NCBI GenBank assembly: GCA_001898405.1 | Contig: MKTW01000012.1 | Span: forward strand, 124,001 to 188,000 | DNA length: 64,000 bases | Direction: 5' to 3' | Source of the DNA: Sphingobacteriales bacterium 44-61 | GTDB taxonomy: Bacteria > Bacteroidota > Bacteroidia > Chitinophagales > Chitinophagaceae | In this document: piece after piece, positions 27,615 to 37,507 of the stretch | How the letters are laid out: each line of letters opens with the position of its first letter | How positions within the stretch are numbered: position 1 is the first letter of the stretch | Notes under the pieces: generated by a model | Database searches by the model: none | The model's input: only the letters and a program-made list of their open reading frames with translations | What the model was told of the DNA's origin: nothing | Program-made: the position numbers and the translations under genes

Positions 27615-28688
27615 ATGAAGAAATATGGTATTACCCTTTTATTCCTGTTATTGATCCTGTCGGGTCATGCACAGATCCGCTATTATGATGGTGGGCAGTT
27701 CCCTCTTATCGGAAAGATCAGCGATACCACGGAAACACGCTATGAACGGCTGCCTTCATGGCTGAAGGGAATATGCCGTGAACCTGTATGGGACCTGGGT
27801 AAAAATACATCCGGGTTGGCCCTTCGTTTCCGGACCAACAGCACAACCATTGCGGCCAAATGGGAGGTGCTCGCCAATAGCTACATGAACCACATGGCTG
27901 CTACAGGAATAAAAGGCCTGGACCTATACGCCTGGACCAATGGGAAATGGCAGTTCGTGAACGTTGGCCGGCCTTCAGGTAAAAACAATCAGCAAACGAT
28001 CATCTCAAATATGTTGCCGGAGGAGCGGGAATACCTGCTTTACCTACCATTGTATGATGGGGTGGTGAGTTTGCAAATAGGTATCGATTCAACAGCCATT
28101 ATCGGAAAGCCGTTGTTGCAATTTCCATCCACAACAAATCCGATCGTGTGTTATGGCACCAGCATCACTCAGGGTGGTTGCGCTACAAGGCCCGGCATGT
28201 CTTATACCAATATTCTCGAACGGAAGCTGAACCGTGAAGTGATCAACCTTGGCTTCAGCGGAAACGGGCAATTGGATTATGAAATTGCAGAACTGATGGG
28301 GCGCCGCACTGATGCAGGACTTTACGTTCTTGATTTTATTCCTAATGTAACCCTTGAGCAGGTTTTGGATAAAACAGTCACATTTGTGAACAGGTTACGG
28401 CAGAACAACCCGAAAACACCAATACTTCTTGTAGAATCTATTCTTTTCCCACATTCGGTATTTGATGTGCAGATGTACAAGACCGTAACAGGCAAAAACA
28501 ATGCGTTGCGGAAAGAATATGAAAAGCTGTTGCAGATGGGTTATAAAAACATTTATTATCTCCCGGCAGGAAAACTGATCGGGACCGATGGTGAAACTAC
28601 TGTTGATGGCATTCATCTTACTGATCTGGGCTTTACCCGCTTTGCCGATGAGTTGCAAAAGACTGCCCAGAAGATCTTAGGTAAGTAG
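27615..28688 (+). CDS. Secreted SGNH/GDSL-type esterase
   Basis: 357 aa from the ATG at 27615; a TTG at 27609 is upstream in frame but the signal peptide begins at MKKYGITLL. An N-terminal beta domain (about 20-170) is followed by the SGNH fold: CYGTSITQGG (Ser block), INLGFSGNGQL (Gly/Asn block) and TTVDGIHLTDLGF (Asp-x-x-His). Such two-domain proteins deacetylate sugars in other Bacteroidota loci. Together with the SASA enzyme it gives two esterases, so the glycan is probably multiply esterified. It is followed by 68 bp and the NagB fusion. Confidence 0.9.
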   Translation: MKKYGITLLFLLLILSGHAQIRYYDGGQFPLIGKISDTTETRYERLPSWLKGICREPVWDLGKNTSGLALRFRTNSTTIAAKWEVLANSYMNHMAATGIKGLDLYAWTNGKWQFVNVGRPSGKNNQQTIISNMLPEEREYLLYLPLYDGVVSLQIGIDSTAIIGKPLLQFPSTTNPIVCYGTSITQGGCATRPGMSYTNILERKLNREVINLGFSGNGQLDYEIAELMGRRTDAGLYVLDFIPNVTLEQVLDKTVTFVNRLRQNNPKTPILLVESILFPHSVFDVQMYKTVTGKNNALRKEYEKLLQMGYKNIYYLPAGKLIGTDGETTVDGIHLTDLGFTRFADELQKTAQKILGK

Positions 28689-28726
28689 TAACCAACGCCC
28701 CACAAACATCTTTAGTTAACATTAAG

Positions 28727-28739
28727 GTTCTTTTAGAAC
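28727..28739. promoter_or_regulatory. Short palindrome upstream of the NagB fusion
   Basis: GTTCT-TTT-AGAAC lies 17 bp upstream of the ATG at 28757. It could be an operator or simply chance symmetry; no second copy was seen in the locus. Confidence 0.25.
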
Positions 28740-28756
28740 AATAATTTCATTTTAGA

Positions 28757-30676
28757 ATGGCAAGATTAAATTTATTAGAGGAGACCCGTTTTGAGAAAGT
28801 TCCCGTTAAAGTATATCCCAATCAGACTGATGCTTCAGCAAATGTGGCGAAGCGTATAGCTGCCATCATCCGGCAAAAACAGGCTGCAGGCAAAACCGCT
28901 GTGTTGGGCCTGGCAACAGGAGCTACACCTGTAAAAGTGTATAAAGAGTTAGTGCGTCTTCATAAAGAAGAGGGTCTTAACTTCAGGAATGTGGTGACCT
29001 TTAACCTGGATGAGTATTATCCGATGAACCCGGGTGCTGATCAGAGCTATGTTAAGTTCATGAACAAACATCTCTTTGATCATATCGATATACCCAAAGA
29101 AAATATCAATATCCCGGATGGCACATTGCGGGAGGAGGATATACCTGTTTTTTGTGAAGCTTATGAACAAAAGATCTCCGATCTGGGTGGGCTGGATCTA
29201 CAGATACTGGGAATCGGGCGTACCGGGCATATCGGGTTTAACGAACCCGGATCGGCTCCCAATTCAGGAACCAGGCTGGTGATCCTGAATGATCTTACCC
29301 GCCGCGATGCTTCCCATGAGTTTGGAGGAAAGGAAAATGTACCAGCTAAAGCCATTACCATGGGAGTTGGTACCATCTTCAAGGCAAAGGAAATAATCCT
29401 GATGGCGTGGAATGAAAAAAAGGCAGAGATCGTGAAGAAAGCTGTGGAAGGAAATATGTCTGCCGATATTCCAGCAACCTATCTTCAAATGTCCGATAAT
29501 GCAGAATTTGTTTTGGACAAAGAGGCGGCATCACTATTGACCCGGTTTGATCTGCCCTGGTTGGTACGCGATGTTACCTGGACAGATGAATTAATAAAAA
29601 AAGCAGTGGTATGGTTATCCCTGACCGCCGACAAAGCCATTTTGAGATTGACGGATGAAGACTACAACAATAATGGCATGGCCCAGCTGATTGCAGAAAA
29701 AGGTACAGCCTACAGCATTAACATAAAGATCTTTAATGAGCTGCAACGTACCATCACCGGCTGGCCGGGTGGTAAGCCAAATGTGGATGATTCCAGCAGG
29801 CCGGAGAGGGCGGCACCAGCGCGCAAGAACGTAATGCTGTTTTCTCCACATCCGGATGATGATGTGATCTCGATGGGAGGCACTTTTATCCGCCTGGCCG
29901 ATCAGGGGCATAATGTCCATGTCGCTTATCAAACATCCGGGAATACCGCGGTATGGGACGAAGATGTATTGCGGTATCTTGAATTTGCATTGGATTATGC
30001 AGGCGCGGTCGGAGAGGATAAAGGCAAGACCAATAAGATTTATAATGAGGTCAGAACTTTTTTCAAAACCAAACGACCCAACCAGACAGACCCTGAAGTG
30101 ATACGCACTGTAAAGGCACTCATACGTAAGGGGGAAGCTATTGCAGGCGCCCGTTTTGTGGGGCTGCCAGACGATAACATACACTTCCAGGACCTGCCTT
30201 TCTATGACAGGTCCAAATTATCGAAGGAAGTTTCCTTTGAAGATGACATACAACAAACCATGACGCTGCTTCGCAGTGTAAAACCACACCAGGTATTTGC
30301 TGCAGGCGATTTCGCTGATCCCCACGGAACGCATAAAGTTTGTTTCGATATCTTATTCGAAGCGCTTCAACGTCTTTCCAAAACAGATGAATGGGTAAAA
30401 GATTGTTGGCTCTGGTTGTACCGGGGCGCATGGCATGAATATCCTATTCATGAAGTGGAAATGGCAGTACCGCTTTCCCCGCAGGAAGTGAAACGCAAGC
30501 GCCTGGCTATATTCAAGCATCAGTCACAAAAAGATCTTCCTGTTTTCCCAGGAGATGATCCGAGGGAATTTTGGGTGCGTGCTGAAGACAGGACAAGCGA
30601 AACGGCTGAACTGTACCATAAGCTGGGATTGGCGGAGTACGAAGCAATTGAAGCTTTTGTAAGGATGCGTTTTTAA
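28757..30676 (+). CDS. nagB: Glucosamine-6-phosphate deaminase fused to a PIG-L/LmbE deacetylase-like domain
   Basis: 639 aa, more than twice a plain NagB. Residues about 15-270 are NagB: LGLATGATPVKVYKEL, FNLDEYYP and GIGRTGHIGFNEP. The active-site Asp (Asp141 in E. coli) is Thr156 here, while His158 and Glu163 are kept. From about 355 on there is a PIG-L domain with PHPDDD (364-369) and DPHGTHKVC, the metal-site motifs of N-acetylglucosaminyl deacetylases. The fusion could deacetylate GlcNAc-6-P (or a related compound) and then deaminate it, replacing a separate NagA. Such long NagB proteins occur in other Bacteroidota. Cytoplasmic; probable last gene of the locus. Confidence 0.93.
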   Translation: MARLNLLEETRFEKVPVKVYPNQTDASANVAKRIAAIIRQKQAAGKTAVLGLATGATPVKVYKELVRLHKEEGLNFRNVVTFNLDEYYPMNPGADQSYVKFMNKHLFDHIDIPKENINIPDGTLREEDIPVFCEAYEQKISDLGGLDLQILGIGRTGHIGFNEPGSAPNSGTRLVILNDLTRRDASHEFGGKENVPAKAITMGVGTIFKAKEIILMAWNEKKAEIVKKAVEGNMSADIPATYLQMSDNAEFVLDKEAASLLTRFDLPWLVRDVTWTDELIKKAVVWLSLTADKAILRLTDEDYNNNGMAQLIAEKGTAYSINIKIFNELQRTITGWPGGKPNVDDSSRPERAAPARKNVMLFSPHPDDDVISMGGTFIRLADQGHNVHVAYQTSGNTAVWDEDVLRYLEFALDYAGAVGEDKGKTNKIYNEVRTFFKTKRPNQTDPEVIRTVKALIRKGEAIAGARFVGLPDDNIHFQDLPFYDRSKLSKEVSFEDDIQQTMTLLRSVKPHQVFAAGDFADPHGTHKVCFDILFEALQRLSKTDEWVKDCWLWLYRGAWHEYPIHEVEMAVPLSPQEVKRKRLAIFKHQSQKDLPVFPGDDPREFWVRAEDRTSETAELYHKLGLAEYEAIEAFVRMRF

Positions 30677-30882
30677 TTCCGGAATTCTTCTTTCCATACG
30701 TTGTACTTGCCTTCAGCACCTTTTTAGCCAATCCTTCTCGTATTTTAACAAGGATGCTAAAATCTGCGGTTTCAAAGGCCAGACAAAATATCTTCGGTTA
30801 CATGGATCAATCTATTTATAGTGTTTTGCTGACCATGAACAGATTGCCTGTTTTCCTATTGTAACCGCTCAATTGATTCGGC

Positions 30883-33189
30883 ATGATTAGAAGAATTACA
30901 TTATTTCTACTGGCAATACCCGCTGGTACCTGGTTTGTTTCTGCTCAACAAACTGCCCGTTTTCAACCAACACACGAACAAATGCTGCAGCGGTATCTCC
31001 GTGCTGCCGTTATTGACAGCATCACTAAGAACGCTGTATTTAAAACGACTGTTGCTGCTAACTGGCAACCAGACGGTAGATCTTTCTGGTACCGCAACCT
31101 GCTAAAGGATAGTGTGCAGGAATATCTGTATGTTGATGTAAAAGAATTAAAGAAGCAGCCATTGTTCGATCGTGGACGGCTGGCTGCAGGATTGCAGGCA
31201 GCCGGGATATCGATCGATTCCCTGCGGCCCTCACTGAGAGATATTGAAGTGCTGGAAAATAAAAAACGTCTTCGCTTTATGGTGAAAGGGCAGGGGATTG
31301 AATGTGATCTTTCCACTTATGCCTGCACCAAAACAGCCACCTCTGCTAAAGCTGCCGACTCTGTAAGGAGAGGATTCCGGCGCAACAATAGTTTTCCTGA
31401 TGGCGCTGTTTCTCCCGACAAAAAATGGGAAGCCTATCTCGAAGGTGGTAACCTGTTTGTAAAAGCTGTTGCCGGTGGCGAGCCGATCCAATTCACTACC
31501 GATGGAACAGCTGATAAACCTTATGGCGGCTTGCGCTGGAGCCCTGACAGTAAATACCTCGCCGGGTATCACATGGCCATTGTTAAAGATGATCCTGTTT
31601 ATTACATATTGAGTTCTGAAGCAAATACCAACCGCGGGCAGTTGCGTTCGCAGGCGTATAAACAACCCGGTGATCCATGGTCAGTATTTACCCCATTCAT
31701 GTTTGATCTCGAAACAAAAAAAGCCACGAAGATCAATACCGAACCACTGGATTTTCTTTCCCCACCCCAGCAACGCTGGCGTAATGGTGAAGGAAGGTAT
31801 TTTACCTATGAAAAAGCAGATCGCGGACATCAGCGTTTTCGTATAATTGAAGTAGACGTGTTGACCAATACCACACGGAATGTGGTAGATGAAAGGGCAA
31901 GCACTTTCATTTATCAGAACCGTAACTATGTAAAATTCCTCCCGGGGAATAATCAACTTGTGAGGACCTCTGAAAAAGACGGATGGCGTCATTTATACCT
32001 GGTAGATGTGGCATCAGGCAAAGAGCAGCAGATCACTAAAGGAGAATGGGTGGTGCGCGGCGTCGATAGCGTGGATGCGGTGAAGAAAGAAATCTGGTTC
32101 TCAGCGAGTGGCATGAATGCAGGCGAGGACCCATATAATATCCATTTCTACCGGATCAGCTTTGATGGCAAGCGCCTGGTGTCGCTTACGCCGGCAAAAG
32201 GAAATCATACCCTTCTTTTCTCCGAAGGCGAAGCGTTTTATGTCGATACGTATTCCGAAGTAAATGTTCCTCCTAAAACCATACTCGGCCGTACAGCAGA
32301 TGGTAAGCAATTAATGATGTTGGAAGAAGCTGATCTCTCACAGTACAAACGTTCTGGTGTAAACCCTCCTGAAGTATTTGTGGCCAAGGGGCGTGATGGC
32401 AAGACCGATATCTGGGGCATTGTCAGCAAGCCATCCGATATGGACCCCACCAAAAAATATCCAGTACTGGAGAATATCTATGCAGGCCCGCATGATTCCT
32501 TTGTCCCTAAAAACTTTACGCCATATAGTGAAATGCAAAGCCTGGCCGAACTTGGTTTTATTGTAGTAATGATTGATGGAATGGGAACGGCCAACCGGTC
32601 AAAAGCCTTTCATGATGTATGCTGGCAAAATATTGCTGATGCCGGATTTCCTGACCGGATATTATGGATCAAAGCGCTGGCGCAGAAATACAGTTTCGTG
32701 GATGCAGAAAGAGTAGGACTGTATGGTACTTCTGCAGGAGGGCAGAGTACACTTGGCGCATTGTTGTTCCATCCTGAATTTTATAAAGCGGGCGTATCTG
32801 CCTGTGGTTGTCATGATAACCGTGTCGACAAACAATGGTGGAATGAACAATGGATGGGATACCCTGTAGGAAAGCATTATGATGAGCAATCCAATGTAAC
32901 CAATGCTGCGAAGCTGCAGGGCGATCTGTTGCTGATAGTGGGAGAGGCTGATACGAATGTTCCTCCTGAATCAACCTACCGGGTGGTGAATGCATTGATC
33001 AAGGCACAAAAAAGCTTTGAATTCCTATCGGTCCCAGGAATGGGGCATAGTGATGGCGGTGTGTATGGACGCATGAGGAAAAGGGATTTCTTTGTCAAGC
33101 ATCTTATCGGCGTGGAACCGCCGGCGCGCAATACAAATGAGCTTGCTCAGTTTAAGGAAACAGGGCGGGAGAGATGGTCTTTTGAGTAA
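30883..33189 (+). CDS. S9 family prolyl-oligopeptidase/DPP-IV-type peptidase
   Basis: 768 aa with a signal peptide (FVSAQQ). Residues about 60-500 form a DPP-IV-type propeller (SPDKKWEAYLEGGNLFV, WSPDSKYLAGYH). The alpha/beta-hydrolase C-terminal part carries the triad Ser617 (GTSAGG), Asp690 (GEADTNVP) and His722 (GMGHSDGG). It would cut Xaa-Pro-type dipeptides from peptides in the periplasm. It has its own 206-bp upstream region and ends in a long hairpin, so it seems independent of the sugar locus. Confidence 0.92.
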   Translation: MIRRITLFLLAIPAGTWFVSAQQTARFQPTHEQMLQRYLRAAVIDSITKNAVFKTTVAANWQPDGRSFWYRNLLKDSVQEYLYVDVKELKKQPLFDRGRLAAGLQAAGISIDSLRPSLRDIEVLENKKRLRFMVKGQGIECDLSTYACTKTATSAKAADSVRRGFRRNNSFPDGAVSPDKKWEAYLEGGNLFVKAVAGGEPIQFTTDGTADKPYGGLRWSPDSKYLAGYHMAIVKDDPVYYILSSEANTNRGQLRSQAYKQPGDPWSVFTPFMFDLETKKATKINTEPLDFLSPPQQRWRNGEGRYFTYEKADRGHQRFRIIEVDVLTNTTRNVVDERASTFIYQNRNYVKFLPGNNQLVRTSEKDGWRHLYLVDVASGKEQQITKGEWVVRGVDSVDAVKKEIWFSASGMNAGEDPYNIHFYRISFDGKRLVSLTPAKGNHTLLFSEGEAFYVDTYSEVNVPPKTILGRTADGKQLMMLEEADLSQYKRSGVNPPEVFVAKGRDGKTDIWGIVSKPSDMDPTKKYPVLENIYAGPHDSFVPKNFTPYSEMQSLAELGFIVVMIDGMGTANRSKAFHDVCWQNIADAGFPDRILWIKALAQKYSFVDAERVGLYGTSAGGQSTLGALLFHPEFYKAGVSACGCHDNRVDKQWWNEQWMGYPVGKHYDEQSNVTNAAKLQGDLLLIVGEADTNVPPESTYRVVNALIKAQKSFEFLSVPGMGHSDGGVYGRMRKRDFFVKHLIGVEPPARNTNELAQFKETGRERWSFE

Positions 33190-33232
33190 GATCAGTGTAG
33201 TATCGCTTTTGCGAGCCGTGAACGATCAATTC

Positions 33233-33274
33233 ATCAGGGATAAACTGGTAAGGGGTTACCGGTTTATCCCTGAT
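33233..33274. terminator. 19-bp hairpin between convergent genes
   Basis: Positions 33233-33251 and 33256-33274 are complementary over 19 bp with one G-U type mismatch, around a GGGG loop. It lies between convergent stops at 33189 and 33325. No T run follows on either strand, so it may act as a transcription barrier or mRNA 3' stabiliser rather than a classic terminator. Confidence 0.6.
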
Positions 33275-33324
33275 AAGCTTTAAGCTGGTTCGTCAGCAAT
33301 TCAACTGTGTAAAGAAGTTGATCA

Positions 33325-36300
33325 TTATTTGCTTTCATCAAGGATCAGCAACCATCCCTTTCCCTTACTTACAGGAATCGCATCTTCGGCCCCAAATACT
33401 TTTTCTTCCTGGAATCTTTCCATTCCCGGTGCTTGTAAACGCGCTTTCGAGGCATCCAATCCCAACGCTTTCCAGTCAATCTTTAACCGGACCGTTGTAT
33501 CTGTATCAGCCCAACTTGCGATCGCGATCATTACTTTACCTGGCTGACGATATACTGTTGCAAGAACTGCCGGATTATCCGTATGCACAGGATTATCATC
33601 CAACCAGTATCCCAACATCTGAGATCCTTTCATGCCAAAGTTGTCCCACACTTTCCAGATCGGCCGCGGATCAGCATTAGCGCTCCAGGGCATCCTGTTG
33701 GTCATGCCATATAATAAGCCACGCCATGCATTACCACCATCCTGCAGCATTTCACCCATCAGGCCAAACGGGATGCCGGAGACTTCCGTGAGATAAAAAT
33801 CAGGCCCGTTCTTTTCGTAATCGAAATACTCACCAAACCATAAACGGTTCAGGTAAGGGAAATGTTCCATATAGAGATTGGCGCTGTTATTAAAGCCATC
33901 GCTCTTATTATACTGGTTTGCCGAATGAAGATCAATAATGCCGGGGTGATCGCCTTGCGTAAGCACACGTTTGATCCGCTTCATGGTAATACGGTCAAAC
34001 GCAACATCATCCAGGTAAATGCCATCGATGCCCACGTTTTTGACCAGCCAGTTCATTCCTTCCACATAGTAATTATGCCAGCGGCTCATGCCACTGTTTA
34101 CGATCGCGGCATCCTTTAACTCTGGTACAAACCATGCGGCAATATAATCGCTCACCAGGTGCTCCTGCAGCCAGGAATAACCACCTCCTTTGCCTGCCGA
34201 ATAGATTTCATGACCAAGGCTACGCATCGGGAAGGTTTCATAGGCGCGGTTGGATAGCTCCCGCACCGTGTTATAGATCTTTACTTTCAATCCCAGCCGG
34301 TGTGCTGAATCGATATACCGTTTCATTGCTGCATATTCAATGAACGGATAATTGATATAAGGATTGATCTTGTTTGCATGATGGATATTCACTACCGTTG
34401 CGCCGGTCGCTTTGATGCTACCAGGACTTTTATATTGATGATAAAAACGTGTGGCCCATTGGAAATCGGTATCCAGTGTGTGGAAGGGGGTGATCAGCAA
34501 ATTGAAATTATAATACAGTGTATCACCTTTTTTCATAGTGCGTGCGCCACTGAAGGCTTCCATCAGCATCGACTTGCCTTTGATGCCGGTCCATATCCCG
34601 CCTTTGCCGTCATTACCCCATGAGGTAGGCAATACCAATGGCTTTTGCAAATAGAAATTGGTGTTGAGCGGGCGCACATAATGTTCATCCCGTAATGAAA
34701 ACTGTAAGCCTGCATTCACTGCACCGATCCAGGCGCCATCCTGGTTTTTGGTGGCTACCTCCCATTTCCAACTGACGGTATCAGGTCTTATCCCTCCTTT
34801 ATTCCCCAGGCCCATTAAATATTTTGCAGACAAACTATCAAAAGGAATATGGAAACGGATATTGTCGAGCGCAACATCTTCCAGGGCGATCAGTTTAACC
34901 GTATAGGAAAGGTAGCCGTCAAACTCCAGGCTGCCGGCCACATCCATGCGCAGGGGAGTGGAAAGATTGGTTGATTCCCATTTCACCGTTCCCGGCTCTC
35001 GCAGGGTGAAATGGAAATTCTGTGGTTCGAATGCAATGTCTTTATGCGTAGCCGTATGGGTGATATGAAAATGGATATTTTCAGCCAGGATATTTTTGGG
35101 TTGATTGCTTAAAGACGTCATTGCAGGTGTAAAGAATGTTTGCAATTGTTCAGGGAACCCGGTTTCATTCAATATCACTTTGCGGCCTAATAAACTGATC
35201 GATTGATCAGTTACCTGTAAAGGCGTATAAGGCTTGATTACCTCATTTTTTTGTGCAAGTGTGGAGTTCAGCCAGGTCAGTCTTGTCTGCAATTCAGGGC
35301 GGCTGATGTTATGTTCAACAGCCATTTTGTTCTCGACCTGCAGTGTTATGGGAATTGTTGTGGGAGCAGATTGGTCAGCCGTTACTTTTACAGTTCCTTT
35401 ATATACACCAGGCGTGATATTCTCCGGGATGGTTATCAAGCACCACATTGCCTGTACATTTCCTTTTTTCACGTTTACGATTTGTGAAAACGGACTGCCG
35501 TCATAACGTGTACCGGTTGTATTTAAACAACTCATATCAGCAGCAGGAATATGATGACCTGCTGCATCTTTCAGGTCGCTGAATTGTATGGTTAGATTTG
35601 ACAGGTCTTGTGTTACAGGGTAAATGCCGAGCTGGAAACTGTAGTTTTCTCCCTTCAATGCTTTCCCCGCAAAACTGTTTTTTAAACCCTGTTCAACCCA
35701 CCGTTGCGGTAAATGTGTTTGCATCCTGATAACATGTTCACGGTCTTCCGGGAAAACCAGGTAAGCTTTCTTGCTATTTGATTTTATCAATTGGTTTGTT
35801 TCTGCTTTTGTGGCGGTGATTTCCATCGGGTAAAAGCTATTCAGCGCATCAATCGATTCGAGGTAAAGCAATTTTGTGTCAGCATGTTTTTTCCTGGCAA
35901 AGAAGGTTGGGGTATAACTGGTGTTTTTATAAATGGCAGTAGGGTAGTTGGATTTCCGGTTGATCTTATAGGGCATATAATAGATATAGTACCTGCCGGG
36001 GCCTGATACGGCTTCAAAGAGTATGGTGCCTTTCTCGGGGCTTATAGAAAGAGTATCTGTATTGACTACGCGTTTATTGGTGGCAGCATCTACCACGATG
36101 ATCTGTTTGTCTGTGGGATCATCCTGTCGGCGCCAGGGAATGGTGATGCCGGCGGTTTTACCGGTTCCGGTTACTTGCACAACGGCGCGGTGGTTGCCAA
36201 GGGAGTTGGGGTCCCAATTGTTATTGCCGATTTTGTATTTGACGGTTTGAGAAAAAATAGAAGGGCTGATAAAGAGCACTAACGCGAATATGACTGTCTT

Positions 36301-36333
36301 CGGCAAAGAGGAGTTGATTTGAGGGATTTGCAT
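33325..36333 (-). CDS. Large secreted glycoside-hydrolase-like protein (possibly DUF6067/GH123-related)
   Basis: 1002 aa with a signal peptide (FISPSIFSQ). The N-terminal 350 residues are beta-rich, including LQTRLTWLNSTLAQ. A middle beta-sandwich precedes a TIM-barrel-like region from about 620 with YNTVRELSNRAYE, VGIDGIYLDDVAFDR (around residue 770; Asp residues are candidate catalysts) and PGIIDLHSANQ. The final 100 residues form a small beta domain. The pattern fits glycosidase-domain proteins near GH123/DUF6067, but I cannot fix the family. It is transcribed leftward, towards the S9 peptidase. Confidence 0.7.
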   Translation of the reverse strand: MQIPQINSSLPKTVIFALVLFISPSIFSQTVKYKIGNNNWDPNSLGNHRAVVQVTGTGKTAGITIPWRRQDDPTDKQIIVVDAATNKRVVNTDTLSISPEKGTILFEAVSGPGRYYIYYMPYKINRKSNYPTAIYKNTSYTPTFFARKKHADTKLLYLESIDALNSFYPMEITATKAETNQLIKSNSKKAYLVFPEDREHVIRMQTHLPQRWVEQGLKNSFAGKALKGENYSFQLGIYPVTQDLSNLTIQFSDLKDAAGHHIPAADMSCLNTTGTRYDGSPFSQIVNVKKGNVQAMWCLITIPENITPGVYKGTVKVTADQSAPTTIPITLQVENKMAVEHNISRPELQTRLTWLNSTLAQKNEVIKPYTPLQVTDQSISLLGRKVILNETGFPEQLQTFFTPAMTSLSNQPKNILAENIHFHITHTATHKDIAFEPQNFHFTLREPGTVKWESTNLSTPLRMDVAGSLEFDGYLSYTVKLIALEDVALDNIRFHIPFDSLSAKYLMGLGNKGGIRPDTVSWKWEVATKNQDGAWIGAVNAGLQFSLRDEHYVRPLNTNFYLQKPLVLPTSWGNDGKGGIWTGIKGKSMLMEAFSGARTMKKGDTLYYNFNLLITPFHTLDTDFQWATRFYHQYKSPGSIKATGATVVNIHHANKINPYINYPFIEYAAMKRYIDSAHRLGLKVKIYNTVRELSNRAYETFPMRSLGHEIYSAGKGGGYSWLQEHLVSDYIAAWFVPELKDAAIVNSGMSRWHNYYVEGMNWLVKNVGIDGIYLDDVAFDRITMKRIKRVLTQGDHPGIIDLHSANQYNKSDGFNNSANLYMEHFPYLNRLWFGEYFDYEKNGPDFYLTEVSGIPFGLMGEMLQDGGNAWRGLLYGMTNRMPWSANADPRPIWKVWDNFGMKGSQMLGYWLDDNPVHTDNPAVLATVYRQPGKVMIAIASWADTDTTVRLKIDWKALGLDASKARLQAPGMERFQEEKVFGAEDAIPVSKGKGWLLILDESK

Positions 36334-36593
36334 TTGTAAATGTACGGATCGGTTTGAATAGTTCTGAGCAAAACGTAGTGACTACATGCCGGATATATCA
36401 GCAGGGAATTCTTATTTTACGGACTGCTTGGCTGATAAATTCTCCATATCTATTTTTTGTCTATAATTGTTGGACGATTGGCCTCTTTGTTTAAAAGATC
36501 CTTGAGCAACGGCATATTTTAAAGCTAGCTAAACAAGTCGATACATTTTGCTAAGAAGACTCCCTTTTGCTATTATTTCACATAAATTTGAGG
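36334..36593. other. Intergenic region upstream of the large glycosidase-like gene
   Basis: 260 bp between the leftward glycosidase-like gene and the decayed gene, presumably containing the promoters of both. No clear repeat, RNA or additional gene is seen. Confidence 0.3.
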
Positions 36594-37391
36594 ATGGAGT
36601 ATTTGAGAAACGGTTTATGGTTATTGCTGTTTTTTGTCGCATTAGTTGTTCAAGGACAGACAAAAAGTTTTATAGCAGCCGGGATTCAAATAGTCTCCGG
36701 AAGAGGTTACATATTCCGATCATTGAAGAAAATATGGTCATTAGTGATTCGATAGATTTTTTTCGCAGCTATTGAAGCACTGCTCACAAATATCCATTAG
36801 ATTCATTGCCTTTACATGTTTGGAAGGTGATAATTCCAGGAAGATCAGTGCTTTCATTTGAAAGTGATGCTTTCCGTAAAAGAATTGATGATACTTTACT
36901 TTTTCAGCTCAATATTGACAGCAAGCTATATAGGGATTCAAGTGTGACAATAACTGGATCAGTTTTTATACTCAAACCAGTGAACAAAAATCAATTAGCC
37001 TTGAATTTGATAAAAAATATGTGCGTTTGGATAGTATGGGCGTAGATAGTGTAAAAAAGAGTTGGCAAATTGCTTTCTAAAAAAGGCAAATGTACAATGT
37101 GTGTCATTTATCGGGATCATAACGATTGACGGATGGTGAATAAACTTTCTTTTAAAATATTGCCAAGCCCAAGTACCAACGATCACGAGCTTAGAATCCT
37201 AATTGATGATCAGGATTTTTTAGGCATTGACCCGCCATCGTTTTTTAGCCAGGATTTACAAGTTTAACTAAGCTTCTACGAGAATCAATATTAAGCAAAT
37301 TACTTTGAATTATAGTAAAAATGGTGGTCAGAAACTGTTTTATATACCTTGGGATGGTCAGACAAAAGATAATGCTCTTAGAAGTAGCTAA
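36594..37391 (+). pseudogene. Decayed gene for a small secreted protein
   Basis: An ATG at 36594 starts a clear signal peptide (LLLFFVALVVQGQTKSF), but protein-like sequence then jumps between frames. Pieces such as SLRKRLHIPIIEENMVISDS, VIIPGRSVLSFESDAFRKRI, SISLEFDKKYVRLDSMG, ELRILIDDQDFLGIDPPSFF and GGQKLFYIPWDGQTKDN lie in order in different forward frames, with stops between. At least four frame changes are needed. It therefore reads as one eroded gene of about 260 codons. The family is not recognised. Poor local sequence quality is a possible alternative. Confidence 0.6.
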
Positions 37392-37507
37392 ATAATTATT
37401 TTCTTATGTTGGCTAAAGAGGATTGTGCAGGATTGATAGGGTCAATTCAATTCGAAAATAGAGGAAAAGTGTGTATATAACAAAATCCCCGGTTAACCGA
37501 GGATTCC

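Noticed and set aside
22484-28688. Sialic-acid catabolic operon
   Set aside because: SASA and AGE would fit, but no sialidase, sialate lyase or ManNAc kinase is present and the secreted enzymes point to a different glycan.
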